The notes: generated from the sequence alone by a model not told the origin. Positions 7,136-17,157 are shown, numbered from the stretch's first letter. The stretch is 64,000 nt of DNA from CAZDXB01 sp964509335 (GCA_964509335.1 CAZDXB010000001.1:1-64000); one strand, 5' to 3'. A program made the numbers and translations.

Positions 7136-8692
7136 TTAATCGCTTGTATCAATATGATAAACAACTCTGCAGAATGAAATAATGTCGAGCCAGTCTTTAG
7201 ATGTAAATACGGCTTTTTTATTCTCCGCCGCTCCCGAAGAATTTACTATCAAGTTCATAATAATGAAATTTGAATTTGATAGATGGTATATTTGAGCGGA
7301 ATCCAACTCGATTACCGGTTCGGAATGTCTCATTATAGGTATGCCGTCCGCGTCGAGGTCGGCGGGAGCGAATGAAACAGTATCCAAAGTAAAGAGCGGA
7401 TTGTATTGTTCGTCTGCGAAATCCATAATTATTTTACCGCCAAAGGCTATGGCGTTGTCAATTTTGAAATTGATAGTCGCGGCTCTAAAATCCTGAACGC
7501 TTTCGCGCGCGTCGTCTTCCATTTCCAAATCCAAAGTATCGACGACGCTCAAACCGCTTACTGAAGCCGCGCTCGTCATTTCTATATCATAGGCGAATTG
7601 AATTGAGTCTAAACTTGTAGCCGCTCCTGATACTCCCTCGGGATTGACCGTGATAACGGCGTAAATGCCCAAATCCTCCGGCATAAAGGAAAGCACTTCG
7701 GAGATGTTTGAATTGCTTTCGTCAAAAATCTTTTCTAGGGAGCCTTCAGTCGAAACTATCGAACCTAAATTGTTGTCCGCTCTGTCGTTCAGTTTTAAGT
7801 ATATTCTTTCCGTTTTGTTTTCTCTTAATCCAAAGATTTTTAAAGTGTCTATTCTGTAGTCGAAAGGGCTATGCTCGTCGTCCGGTTCTAAAGCGTCGAA
7901 ATAATCTGAGCTAATTTTCAATTGAACGTCGAACAGCTTAACCTTATCGCGAAAATCTTCTACGTCGTCGGTTATAGGCATTTCTTGTTCTCTAGTCGTT
8001 GGATTTATAGTAACCGGCGGAATAACGCCCGCTATGTAGGCGAACAACGTATTTTCTAAAGAATAGTTAATAGTAAGGCTACCGGCGACGTCGCCGCTCA
8101 ATATTTCGCCTTCAATTTCTAATGAGTCGGGTCCCATACTTTGGTTAGAAGGGGAGAAAGAGTAGCCGCTCAAAGATTGCTCGATTTCTTTGTTGCTTTG
8201 AGGATTTACGGTCGCGCTATTTGAGAAAGGGTCTCCCGAAGCGGACAAAAAACCGGGAATAGTCATTTTTACTTCTAGCGGCGAATCAGAGTTATTCTGG
8301 ATTGTAATTATTAGCAGACCTCCGGAAAAATACGCGCTGTCGAGAATCAATCCGTTCGGAAACTTCAAGCCGGCGCTCCCAGTTCCGTTGGCTATAGGTA
8401 TTTCTATGTCCGTTTGATTATCGTCCATTCGTCCTTCGATAAATTTCTCGATTCCTTCTTTTTCAACTTGGTCTCCGTGCTTTATTCTATAGATAAAACC
8501 GTTAGCCGAATCGATTGAAATATAGTCGTCGGGTTCAATCAAATCCTCAAGCGTGTAATGTCTGTTTGTGAGGGGAAGGTTCAGCTCGGTATTCCACTCC
8601 GGAGCGTTTACGTCCTCGGGAATTTCCATACAACCGGCGAATAATAACAAAATAAGCCAAAGAGTTAATAAAACAAGGCGAATTCTCATCAT
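7136..8692 (-). CDS. Predicted lipoprotein of unknown function
   Basis: A 518-residue protein with a lipoprotein signal: positively charged start, hydrophobic core and lipobox LFAGC with the Cys near residue 21, followed by Met-Glu, so an outer-membrane location is likely. The mature part is rich in beta-type sequence and acidic residues (for example the EMEDDARESVQDFRAA segment) with no enzyme motif I recognise; two or three Ig-like or jelly-roll domains are possible. There are two consecutive ATG codons (8692, 8689) behind GAGGT. It is the first gene of a two-gene unit with the barrel protein downstream. The pair recurs in my general impression of Chlorobi/Ignavibacteria genomes but I cannot verify this. 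Confidence 0.7.
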   Translation of the reverse strand: MMRIRLVLLTLWLILLLFAGCMEIPEDVNAPEWNTELNLPLTNRHYTLEDLIEPDDYISIDSANGFIYRIKHGDQVEKEGIEKFIEGRMDDNQTDIEIPIANGTGSAGLKFPNGLILDSAYFSGGLLIITIQNNSDSPLEVKMTIPGFLSASGDPFSNSATVNPQSNKEIEQSLSGYSFSPSNQSMGPDSLEIEGEILSGDVAGSLTINYSLENTLFAYIAGVIPPVTINPTTREQEMPITDDVEDFRDKVKLFDVQLKISSDYFDALEPDDEHSPFDYRIDTLKIFGLRENKTERIYLKLNDRADNNLGSIVSTEGSLEKIFDESNSNISEVLSFMPEDLGIYAVITVNPEGVSGAATSLDSIQFAYDIEMTSAASVSGLSVVDTLDLEMEDDARESVQDFRAATINFKIDNAIAFGGKIIMDFADEQYNPLFTLDTVSFAPADLDADGIPIMRHSEPVIELDSAQIYHLSNSNFIIMNLIVNSSGAAENKKAVFTSKDWLDIISFCRVVYHIDTSD

Positions 8693-8799
8693 AATACCTC
8701 AAAATGTTTAAAATATATTTGTCTTTCTTTCACAATTAATAATTTTTAATATACCGTAATTTTTTAATATAGCTCTAACAAAAATATTTTATGAATAAA

Positions 8800-9840
8800 T
8801 TATAATCTAATATTAATTTTATAATCACATTTCGGGCATTTTGCTTTGCCGCTCTCTTTAATCAAATTTTTTTGAATCCCGTAACCGCTTCTCTGAATCA
8901 ATAATTCGTTGCAATTTGGGCAATAAGTGTTTTCAACGTCTTTTAATGCCGTGTTGCCGATAAAAACGTATTCCAATCCTTCGTCTAATGCGATTTCTCT
9001 GGCTTGGAGCAGTTTGTTCAAATCGGTCGGAGGCTTGTCTATCATCTTGTTAGTTGGGTAGAATCTGTTAAAATGTATAGGGATATCCGGCGATACCGAT
9101 TTAACATAACGACAAAGTTTTGAGATGTCTTCTACCGTATCGTTTTCGCCGGGGATTACTAAATTTATCAGTTCCAGATGTATTTTTTCTCTTAAATCAT
9201 TGAATCTTTTAATATTATCAAGCACAGGCTGGACTTTCCCGTAGCAAATCTTTTTGTATCTGTCGTCGTTCATAAATTTCAAGTCGATATTAATCGCGTC
9301 TATTATATTCTCTTTGTCGATTAATTCGACGGTTTCTTTTGTCATAAAACCGTTGGATATAAATACGTGGAAAAGATTTTCGCCGTTTTTTAATTTTCTC
9401 GTCTCCCTAACGACGTCCCTCGCGTATTCGAAGAAAATCGTCGGTTCTGAATACGTATAAGCTATTCCATCCACTCTGCGTTTCACCGCGATTTCCGCAA
9501 TGCTTTCAGGCGGAGCTTTGGCGGATAAGCTATGTAAGTATTCTTTGTTGGCTTGGGATAGATTCCAATTCTGGCAGTTTTTGCATCTAAAATTGCAGCC
9601 GGGCGTTCCAAACGATAAGGCTTGAGCGCCGGGTTTGAAATGGAAAAAAGGTTTCTTCTCGATTGGGTCGATAGCGAATCCCTCGGCGGCGCCCCAGCTA
9701 TATGTGTATAGCTCGCCCCCAACGTTTTTTCTGAGAAGACAAGTTCCGTACTTGCCTTCTTCTATATCGCAATAATGCGAGCAAAGATTGCATCTTACTT
9801 TTTCACCGTCCAGTTTTTCGTATAACAGAGCGGCTTTCAT
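8800..9840 (-). CDS. amrS: AmmeMemoRadiSam system radical SAM enzyme
   Basis: A 346-residue radical SAM protein. The Fe-S cluster motif is C82xxxC86xxC89 (CNFRCKNC). An N-terminal cysteine cluster (CNLCSHYC, residues 17-24, and C34) and a C-terminal zinc ribbon (CPNC...CPKC, about 309-340) are typical of the AmrS family, once annotated as pyruvate-formate-lyase-activating-like. The family is usually linked to Memo and AMMECR1 proteins; neither is in the window. Its reaction has not been firmly established. It follows the TonB-receptor-like gene and gyrA on the same strand with 48 bp between. Confidence 0.9.
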   Translation of the reverse strand: MKAALLYEKLDGEKVRCNLCSHYCDIEEGKYGTCLLRKNVGGELYTYSWGAAEGFAIDPIEKKPFFHFKPGAQALSFGTPGCNFRCKNCQNWNLSQANKEYLHSLSAKAPPESIAEIAVKRRVDGIAYTYSEPTIFFEYARDVVRETRKLKNGENLFHVFISNGFMTKETVELIDKENIIDAINIDLKFMNDDRYKKICYGKVQPVLDNIKRFNDLREKIHLELINLVIPGENDTVEDISKLCRYVKSVSPDIPIHFNRFYPTNKMIDKPPTDLNKLLQAREIALDEGLEYVFIGNTALKDVENTYCPNCNELLIQRSGYGIQKNLIKESGKAKCPKCDYKINIRL

Positions 9841-9888
9841 ATAAAAAACCTCCTCGAATTCTTTAGAATGCGAAACTATGAAATTTGG

Positions 9889-11913
9889 CTAATTCAAAAA
9901 AGCCCAAACGAATGAGAGTCTGAAATTTCTTTCGTAAACCGGATAAAGCGGGACGTAATACAAGTTTTGCGACAAAGCGTTTTCAAAAGAAAGCTTTACG
10001 TAAGCGTCCCCCAATCTCGCGGAGACAAAAACCTTGACCCCGTCGTTCATAAAAGTTCCCTCGTAATCGCTTGAAACGTAAGTCCTCGTTTGAGGGATAA
10101 ATTTTGCGCCTCGAAAGGAACTTAAAGCCTCCACAGACACTCCCGCTCTGAGTATGCTCGCGCCTCTGGTAAACTCGTAATATGTCTTAACTCCGCCGTA
10201 AATAGACGGGAAAAGCTCTTTTCGTTCGCCGTCCCTCTCGCTATAGCGATATTGAGCGAAGGCTTCAAGCGTGAGAGCTTTAAAAACATTAACGCTAAAA
10301 TTTAAATAAGCTCCGAATACTCTTTCAGACTCGCCGACAATAAAAAACAACGTGTCTGAATCTTGCTCGCCGACGCTTTTCTCGATTCCTAAAATTGGGT
10401 TTTTAGCGTCTCGATAGAAACCGCCGAAATTTATTCTCGCTCGCTCAGATTTCAAACGCGTCTCTACTATGGCTAAGTAGATTTTTTTGGTTATGTTTAT
10501 ATTTGACTCGCTCGGAGTGGGGGCTTGTTCAAAATAGGAAAAATCGCCAAAAACCGTAAAGCTTTCGCCGAATTGATATTGCAATTTACCGCCGCCTCCC
10601 ACAAGCAATTCGTCGTCGTATATCCTTGCGCGCCCGCCGCCGGACAGGCTCAGCTTTTTTGTTATATTCAATTCTCCCCTTAGAAATATGGAAGAAGACA
10701 TTGTTTCCATTTTTCTATTGAACGTCCCTTGGTCTAGGTTTACGAAATATGAATTCAATCCAGTCTTTATTCTAAAAGCGTTTATCAATCTGTTGTCGTA
10801 TTCTAAATTTAGACCGAAGTATCTACAACCGGGCGAGTTGTTCCTCGACGAATCCGCCGAGTAATTTAACAAATCTGTCGATAATCTATTTTTCCAATCG
10901 GAATTGGAAAAGAACAGAGCGCCTTGCAGAACTTCCGACGAATCTTCGGCAATATAAGAGCTTAAGTTCAGGGAAATATCGTGGCGTAAGACTCTTTTTT
11001 TATAGTCTTCGAAAATTGGAACGGCGAAATCGTTGTCAAATATTTGCGTTTCGCCTTGTAAATCGGTTGACTTGTCGGCGTCGATTCCCCCGAACGCGCC
11101 GTAGCCGTGATTTGTGAATACTTCCGTTAAAGACAAGTTGGTTCGCTCGGAAACGTTCCATCTCAAGGCTCCGCGAACGTTCCAGGCTTCCGACTGAGAA
11201 TTCAGAAAGCGCCCCCTGCCGGATAATCTCCTGAATCCGAAAGTAAAATTTAAGTTTGGAGCGAAATTTTGAGAAAAAATGCCGTCGGAAGATATATGGT
11301 CGTTTCCGCCCTGAGAATACCACAAACGGGTATAGGGATAGTTAACGTCGTAAACGGGGCTTTGGACGTTAATCGCGGCTCCGCCCGAGTTGTCGAATAG
11401 AATAGCCGCGTCGCTTCCGACAAAAATTTCGGTTTTTTCCATAAATTCCGGCGCTATCTGCTCAATATTAAAAGACCCGTAGCAAGGGTCGAAAAGAGGA
11501 GCGTTGTTAAAAGACACCCCCAAATCATTAGCCATACCGCCAAAAAAAGACAGCGAATTGAACTGAGCGGGCGTCCCCAAATATAGCGGATAAGCGTTGG
11601 TTTTGTGTTTCAAAATTTCGAAAAAAGTATGATATTCGTCAAATAAAATATCTCTTTTTGAAATCGTTCGATAAGCGCTCGAATCTAAAGTCTGCTTGGA
11701 ACCGAGAAACGTAGCCGGTTTATTTAATTTTACTGAATCCGCTTCAGAGGTTTCGGTAGTGTCGCTTCGTTTTTTTTTCTTTTTAGTAGAGAATGTCGCC
11801 GAGTCGGGACTTTTGTTTTGCGCGAATGTTTCTATCGGTATATGAAAAGTAGCCGCGAGAGCGAAAAATATCGCGACTACTTTAATAGAGTCTTCTATAA
11901 TTTTTATTTTCAT
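9889..11913 (-). CDS. TonB-dependent-receptor-like outer-membrane protein
   Basis: A 674-residue exported protein. After a hydrophobic signal region (residues about 11-31) is a low-complexity Lys/Ser/Thr stretch. A plug-like domain follows (roughly 85-190, with SFNNAPLFDPCYGSFN, APEFMEKTEIFVGSDAA and NSGGAAINV), then a long beta-barrel ending in FRLSFVWAFLN. The plug wording ('MEKTEIFVG...GGAAINV') is characteristic of TonB-dependent receptors, but I see no clear TonB box or carboxypeptidase-like N-domain. It starts 5 bp after the gyrA stop, so it is likely translated from the gyrA transcript. Ligand unknown. Confidence 0.7.
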   Translation of the reverse strand: MKIKIIEDSIKVVAIFFALAATFHIPIETFAQNKSPDSATFSTKKKKKRSDTTETSEADSVKLNKPATFLGSKQTLDSSAYRTISKRDILFDEYHTFFEILKHKTNAYPLYLGTPAQFNSLSFFGGMANDLGVSFNNAPLFDPCYGSFNIEQIAPEFMEKTEIFVGSDAAILFDNSGGAAINVQSPVYDVNYPYTRLWYSQGGNDHISSDGIFSQNFAPNLNFTFGFRRLSGRGRFLNSQSEAWNVRGALRWNVSERTNLSLTEVFTNHGYGAFGGIDADKSTDLQGETQIFDNDFAVPIFEDYKKRVLRHDISLNLSSYIAEDSSEVLQGALFFSNSDWKNRLSTDLLNYSADSSRNNSPGCRYFGLNLEYDNRLINAFRIKTGLNSYFVNLDQGTFNRKMETMSSSIFLRGELNITKKLSLSGGGRARIYDDELLVGGGGKLQYQFGESFTVFGDFSYFEQAPTPSESNINITKKIYLAIVETRLKSERARINFGGFYRDAKNPILGIEKSVGEQDSDTLFFIVGESERVFGAYLNFSVNVFKALTLEAFAQYRYSERDGERKELFPSIYGGVKTYYEFTRGASILRAGVSVEALSSFRGAKFIPQTRTYVSSDYEGTFMNDGVKVFVSARLGDAYVKLSFENALSQNLYYVPLYPVYERNFRLSFVWAFLN

Positions 11914-11918
11914 ATATA

Positions 11919-14411
11919 TTATAACAGCGTTTCTTGCTCGCCTTGAGCGGAATCTTCGCCGTTTGTCTCGGCTTTGTTTCCGTCGTCTCGCGAGACGGTA
12001 GTAATATCCGCAATCGAGTCGCCTTCGTCTAATCTAATCAAACGCACGCCTTGAGTATTCCTGCCGATTATCCTAATATCTTTGATAGGTTGTCTAATTA
12101 GGACGCCCTTATGTGTTATAACGACTAAATCCTCGCTGTCGAGAGCCGATAACAATCTGACAACTTTACCGGTTTTTGGAGTTATTCTCATTGAAATAAC
12201 GCCTTTGGCGCCGCGTTTAGTTAATCGGAAGTCTTTGTATTCGGTTCGCTTACCGATTCCTTTTTCGCCGATAACGATTAACTGCTCGTTGGGGCGCGTT
12301 ATAGTAACCATAGATACGACATAGTCGTCGCTCTGAAGTTTGATGCCCCTTACGCCGGCGGCGGTTCTTCCCATCGCTCTTACTTCGCTTTCTCTGAAGC
12401 GGCAAGCTATGCCTTTCCTAGTGCCTAAGATTACGTCGTTCGAGCCGTCGGTTATTCTCGCTTTAATTAATTCGTCGCCTTCTCTTAAGTTGATGGCGAT
12501 TATTCCGTTTGAGCGAACGTTGGCAAAATGAGAAAGATTGGTTTTCTTTATTACCCCTTTCTTTGTTCCCATTAGAATAAACAAATCGTCTTTGTAATCG
12601 GAAACGGGTAAATAAGTAGCGACGTTTTCGTCTTGTTCTTTTTGCAAGACGTTGGCTATAGAACGTCCTTTCGCGCTTCTGCCGCCTTCCGGCAGTTTGT
12701 ATATTTTTACTTTATAGCACCTGCCTTTGTCGGTAAAGAATAATATATTGTCGTGAGTTGAAGCTTGGAATAAGTGTTCTATAAAGTCGTCGTCGTACAT
12801 TGTCGCGCCGCTCGAGCCTCTGCCGCCTTTGTGTTGCCTTCTGTAATTCGACAGTAAAGTTCGTTTGATGAATCCTCTATGAGAAATTGTTACAATTACG
12901 TCTTCGTTAGCTATCATATCCTCTACGGTAAATTCCTCGGCGTCGTGGATAATTTCAGTGCGTCTTTCGTCGCCGTATTTGTCTCGTATTTCTTTTAATT
13001 CGTCGGATATAATTTCCATTTGTAAGCTCTTGCTTGCCAACACTGAGTTGTAATATTCAATTTTTCTTATAATTTCTTTATGCTCCTCGCGGATTTTATC
13101 TCTCTCCAGCCCTGTTAATCTTTGTAACTTCATATCCAAAACGGCTTTCGCCTGAGCTTCGCTCAGGTCGAAGTCCTTTTGAAGATTCGCTGAAGCGATT
13201 TTCGGGTCTTTAGCTTTTTTAATGAGTTTGATTATAGCGTCGATGTTTTCTAACGCGATTAGAAAGCCTTCTAAAATATGCGCCCGTTTTTCAGCTTTTT
13301 TAAGGTCGTATTCGGTTCTTCGGACGACGACTTCGTTTCTGTGTTTGATGAACTCTCGCATTAAGTCGAGCAAGTTCATCTGCTTCGGAGCGCCGTTTAC
13401 CAAAGCGACTATATTAGCGCCAAAAGTCGTTTGCATTTGCGTATGTTTATATAGGTTATTTAAAACGACCGAAGGTATGGCGTCCTTTTTAAGCTCGATA
13501 GCTATTCTTATTCCGTCCCTATCGGATTCGTCTCGCAAATCGCTTATGCCTTCCAAAACTTTCCTGCGAACTAGTTCGGCTATTTTCTCGACCAGATTGG
13601 CTTTATTGACTAAATAAGGCAATTCCGTAACAATAATAGAGGCTTTGCCTTTTTTATCCTCTTCAACCGCCGCTCTGGCTCTTACGATTATTCGTCCTCT
13701 TCCGCTTGTGTATGCTTCTCTTACTCCTTTGTAGCCGTAAATAATACCGCCGGTAGGGAAATCCGGAGCGGGAACGTATTTCACCAATTCTTGCGCCATA
13801 ATCTCTGGATTGCCAATGTAAGCGATTAATCCATCGACGATTTCTTTTATATTATGAGGCGGTATATTGGTCGCCATTCCGACGGCTATGCCGCTTGTGC
13901 CGTTGGCAAGTAAAGATGGAAACACTGTCGGAAGAACGGTTGGTTCTTGGAGCGAATCGTCGAAATTGGGAGCGAAATCGACGGTTTCTTTGTCAATATC
14001 GCGTAACATTTCCGTAGCGGGTTTCGCTAATTTCGACTCCGTATATCTCATAGCCGCCGCTGAGTCGCCGTCAACCGAACCGAAGTTTCCCTGACCGTCA
14101 ACCAAAGGATACCGCATAGCCCATTCCTGCGACATTCGAACCATCGCGTCGTAAACGGACGTGTCGCCGTGAGGATGGTATTTACCCAAAACTTCGCCGA
14201 CTATTCTGGCGGATTTTTTGTGAGATTTATTGGGATGTAAGCCCAATTCGTTCATTCCGTACAAAATTCTTCTGTGAACGGGTTTCAAACCGTCGCGAAC
14301 GTCCGGCAGCGCTCGCGATACAATTACGGACATAGAATAATCCAAATACGACTTTTTCATTTCGTCGTCTAAATCCGTATTTATTATCTGTTCTCTCGCT
14401 AATAAACTCAT
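11919..14411 (-). CDS. gyrA: DNA gyrase subunit A
   Basis: The 830-residue protein is the breakage-reunion subunit of gyrase, which with GyrB introduces negative supercoils. It shows SRALPDVRDGLKPVHRRILY (32-51), the active-site Tyr123 in AAMRYTES, the quinolone region HPHGDTSVYD (79-88; Thr84 where Escherichia coli has Ser83), and a GyrA box QHKGGRG in the C-terminal pinwheel, which separates it from ParC. The acidic, Gln/Glu-rich tail is usual. An -7-type promoter box (TATATTTG) lies upstream and AGGAAG precedes the ATG. The next gene (TonB-receptor-like) starts 5 bp after its stop. Confidence 0.97.
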   Translation of the reverse strand: MSLLAREQIINTDLDDEMKKSYLDYSMSVIVSRALPDVRDGLKPVHRRILYGMNELGLHPNKSHKKSARIVGEVLGKYHPHGDTSVYDAMVRMSQEWAMRYPLVDGQGNFGSVDGDSAAAMRYTESKLAKPATEMLRDIDKETVDFAPNFDDSLQEPTVLPTVFPSLLANGTSGIAVGMATNIPPHNIKEIVDGLIAYIGNPEIMAQELVKYVPAPDFPTGGIIYGYKGVREAYTSGRGRIIVRARAAVEEDKKGKASIIVTELPYLVNKANLVEKIAELVRRKVLEGISDLRDESDRDGIRIAIELKKDAIPSVVLNNLYKHTQMQTTFGANIVALVNGAPKQMNLLDLMREFIKHRNEVVVRRTEYDLKKAEKRAHILEGFLIALENIDAIIKLIKKAKDPKIASANLQKDFDLSEAQAKAVLDMKLQRLTGLERDKIREEHKEIIRKIEYYNSVLASKSLQMEIISDELKEIRDKYGDERRTEIIHDAEEFTVEDMIANEDVIVTISHRGFIKRTLLSNYRRQHKGGRGSSGATMYDDDFIEHLFQASTHDNILFFTDKGRCYKVKIYKLPEGGRSAKGRSIANVLQKEQDENVATYLPVSDYKDDLFILMGTKKGVIKKTNLSHFANVRSNGIIAINLREGDELIKARITDGSNDVILGTRKGIACRFRESEVRAMGRTAAGVRGIKLQSDDYVVSMVTITRPNEQLIVIGEKGIGKRTEYKDFRLTKRGAKGVISMRITPKTGKVVRLLSALDSEDLVVITHKGVLIRQPIKDIRIIGRNTQGVRLIRLDEGDSIADITTVSRDDGNKAETNGEDSAQGEQETLL

Positions 14412-14433
14412 TTTCTTTCTTCCTTTAAAAAAT

Positions 14434-14441
14434 CAAATATA
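14434..14441 (-). promoter_or_regulatory. Possible -7 promoter box of gyrA
   Basis: On the minus strand the sequence reads TATATTTG 23 nt before the gyrA ATG, an exact TAnnTTTG match. No TTTG box is seen 17-21 nt upstream, so support is partial. Confidence 0.3.
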
Positions 14442-14594
14442 TCTTACAAAAATACGGAATTTCCGTCGGAATTCAAGCGGTCGAGGCTCGTTTAAATAAA
14501 ATAATCTTCAACTTCCGACGCGCTTTAAGTTTTCAATTTTAACGCGTCGTCTCTAACATTTAGATATAGGTCGTCGGTATTTATTTCGTTGTCG

Positions 14595-14616
14595 TTCCGA
14601 AATTGTAATTTCGGAA
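14595..14616. repeat. Perfect palindrome of the TTCC(S)AAATT family
   Basis: TTCCGAAATT and AATTTCGGAA flank a GT dinucleotide, giving a 10-bp perfect hairpin 20 bp past the acylase stop. The form is the same as the palindrome at 22775-22798 (TTCCCAAATT...AATTTGGGAA) with one compensating base-pair change. It may act as a transcription end or mRNA 3' hairpin. Confidence 0.6.
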
Positions 14617-14635
14617 TAAGGATAGGCGATTAATT

Positions 14636-17146
14636 CTATTTCGCTATTATTTTTAGTTTGAAAGCTTTTGAAGGTTCTCGATTCGCGTTTAATTCAATAT
14701 ATCCGCAGTTTTGCCAAAGGGTGATTTGATTTGAATAGTTAGGGCTCATCGGTTTGCCCGAAGCGCCTCCCGGGACGACGCTTAAAACGCTAGATTTTGA
14801 CATTGCGCATATAATCCTAAAGGTCGCTCCGGATTTAACGCGGTGTGGTTTTGTAAAATCCCAAGGCAGATGATTTATAGTAGTTAGTCCGCCGCCGATT
14901 ATTAATGCTTTTCTTGGATTCAATGATTCGAATATTTTTTTGTGAAAGAAATCTCTATTAAATGTTAAGTTGTGTATTTTACCGTATTCCCAATCGATTA
15001 TACGTTCGCTTTTATACATTTTTGACAATTTTGTAACAGCTTGTTTAAAAGCTGTTATTACGGCGTATGTCTTTGTTTCTTTGTGGTTTGTATTCTTTAT
15101 ATCGAATAGACGGTCGTTTTTCGCGAGTAAAGCTTGCGTTAAGCGTCTTGTTACGGTTGAGTTCAACGCTAGATAGTTTTGGTATGACTCGCTTGAAAGC
15201 TTGTCTTTGAAGGCGTTTTCTATCATAATTTGAAAAAATACGGCGAAAATCGTCGGTTCGGCTTTGTTTGGGGACATTACGCAATCCCAAGATTTCAGTT
15301 TTAAATAAACCCGTTTTTCTTTTATAGACAGCAGTTTTAAGTTTCTTTCAAAAATCGGTACGCAAACGGCGATTATTTTTTTTGCTAAAAGGGATAATAC
15401 GTCCATTTGCATCCTCTGGGCTTCGAAGTCGGTGTAATTATAATTTTCAAACTTCATATACTCATTTATTAAGGCGTCTATTCGTTCCGCTCTGTATTTG
15501 CTCGCCCAATTGTTAGACAGGTATTGGATAGAATCATTTTTAATCAAGTTGTTTGCCGTACTAACGTAATTTTTCTTTGGATTGTATTCGCTTTTTATAA
15601 CTCCGAAATTATGCGCGTTTTTCCATTGGTATCCGTCAATCCATCCCGGATTTGGTAAATTAGGGTTAACGTTTTCTTCCCTGTTGGGTATGGAGCCTGC
15701 GGTTAATAATCCAATGTTGCCCTTTTTGTCGGCGTAAATGAAATTCATAGCGGGAGAGCCCCATTTTTTTAACGCCTTAGAAAAGTCGTTCCAATTTTTG
15801 GATTGATTGAGCTTCAAAAGAGAGCCTAATTCATTTGTAGCTAAAGTTCCCGTCCAACAGAAAGTAAGCAAATGATTGCCGAAAGTCTCTTTTTCCGTTT
15901 CCAATTTTTTTTCGGGAGCGCCGGTCGGCGAAGCGTAATTTGTGGGAGGAGAAGGTATTATCGGGGAGCGTTCGGCGTTGTATTTATAGTATAGATGCGG
16001 TTCGTCGTCTTTAATTTTGATTGTATCGACAATGAATTTTAGTTTTTTCTTTTCGCCTTTTGAATTGTAATAATAATCCTCCTCGTCGGCTTTTTTTTCG
16101 AGGTATAAATCGCAGTCGTCAATTTTGGCTGAGGCGATTCCCCAAGCGATTGAGTCGTTTCGGCCGGAGAAAAAGAAAGGAATCCCGGGAGTTGTGGCGC
16201 CTATAACGTTGAATCCCGGAGCGCTTATATGCGCTTGGTACCACATAGGCGGGAGTTTTAACTCGCCGTGCAAATCGTTGGCTAATACGGCGGTTTGGTT
16301 TATCGAGTCTTTATTTTTTACCGCCCAAACGGAACTTCCTATGTTAACATTTTGTAGAGCTTTAATATATGAGAGTTGACTTTTATGAAATAAATTCCGT
16401 AAGCTTTTGAAATTATTGTTATATAAAGATAACGCGTTGTTTTTCGAGTTTTTGTTGTTTGGTTCCGTTTCGCTTTCGAAGCCGTATATTGAGCTATCGT
16501 TCGTTTTTTTAGTTCTCGGTATTAAATCCAGAGCTTTTGCCGCTCCGATTTCCCCGGCTATTTTGCCTATAGTAAAATCTGTTTTGAACGAACCGCCTGC
16601 TTGAAAAGCGAATAATTTATGAAGCGCCACGCAATCGTCAATATCCCACAATTCGGGACGGAAATCGAAAACGCCGAATTCGAATGGAAGTTTATCCGGA
16701 TTTGTTTTTATATAATGATTTATTCCCGAGCAATAGGCTTGCAGAACTTTTTTAGTTTTGTCGTCGAGAGCTTTGGAATGTTTTTTTGCGATTTCGCTAA
16801 AGTTCAAAGCTCTGATGAACTTATCGAATGAAACGTATTCTTCGCCTAAAATCTCGGAAACAGTTCCTTCGGCGTTTCTTCTTTTTACTTCCATTTGCCA
16901 GAGCCGGTCTCTGGCGTGTAAATAACCTAGCGTAGCGAATCCGTCGGATAGATTTTTAGCTATAATATGAGGAACTCCGAGTTGATTTTCGTAAACCTTA
17001 ACCTTGTTTTCAAGATTGTCGAAACTAATTTCTTTGTATTCCGGATTTAAGGATAGGGTATAGAAATGTCTGACGAATACAATGATTATTATCAGTATGA
17101 AAACGCCGGCTACTGTCGCGGCCGTAAAGTTTTTTATTAGTTTCAT
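14636..17146 (-). CDS. Penicillin acylase family (Ntn) hydrolase
   Basis: An 836-residue precursor of the N-terminal-nucleophile acylase family, which cleaves amide bonds of acyl side chains (penicillins, acyl-homoserine lactones or other N-acyl compounds). An N-terminal membrane helix or uncleaved signal (about 12-27) suggests export. The alpha-chain motif DGFATLGYLHARDRLWQME (68-86) is present. The autocleavage site is Gly270-Ser271 in NIGSSVWAV, making Ser271 the nucleophile. Later come AVLANDLHGEL and the YVSTANNLI motif with the oxyanion Asn. It lies 12 bp after an SDR epimerase gene and is probably in the same transcript. Natural substrate unknown; quorum-signal hydrolysis is possible. 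Confidence 0.9.
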   Translation of the reverse strand: MKLIKNFTAATVAGVFILIIIIVFVRHFYTLSLNPEYKEISFDNLENKVKVYENQLGVPHIIAKNLSDGFATLGYLHARDRLWQMEVKRRNAEGTVSEILGEEYVSFDKFIRALNFSEIAKKHSKALDDKTKKVLQAYCSGINHYIKTNPDKLPFEFGVFDFRPELWDIDDCVALHKLFAFQAGGSFKTDFTIGKIAGEIGAAKALDLIPRTKKTNDSSIYGFESETEPNNKNSKNNALSLYNNNFKSLRNLFHKSQLSYIKALQNVNIGSSVWAVKNKDSINQTAVLANDLHGELKLPPMWYQAHISAPGFNVIGATTPGIPFFFSGRNDSIAWGIASAKIDDCDLYLEKKADEEDYYYNSKGEKKKLKFIVDTIKIKDDEPHLYYKYNAERSPIIPSPPTNYASPTGAPEKKLETEKETFGNHLLTFCWTGTLATNELGSLLKLNQSKNWNDFSKALKKWGSPAMNFIYADKKGNIGLLTAGSIPNREENVNPNLPNPGWIDGYQWKNAHNFGVIKSEYNPKKNYVSTANNLIKNDSIQYLSNNWASKYRAERIDALINEYMKFENYNYTDFEAQRMQMDVLSLLAKKIIAVCVPIFERNLKLLSIKEKRVYLKLKSWDCVMSPNKAEPTIFAVFFQIMIENAFKDKLSSESYQNYLALNSTVTRRLTQALLAKNDRLFDIKNTNHKETKTYAVITAFKQAVTKLSKMYKSERIIDWEYGKIHNLTFNRDFFHKKIFESLNPRKALIIGGGLTTINHLPWDFTKPHRVKSGATFRIICAMSKSSVLSVVPGGASGKPMSPNYSNQITLWQNCGYIELNANREPSKAFKLKIIAK

Positions 17147-17157
17147 ATTTTACGCGG

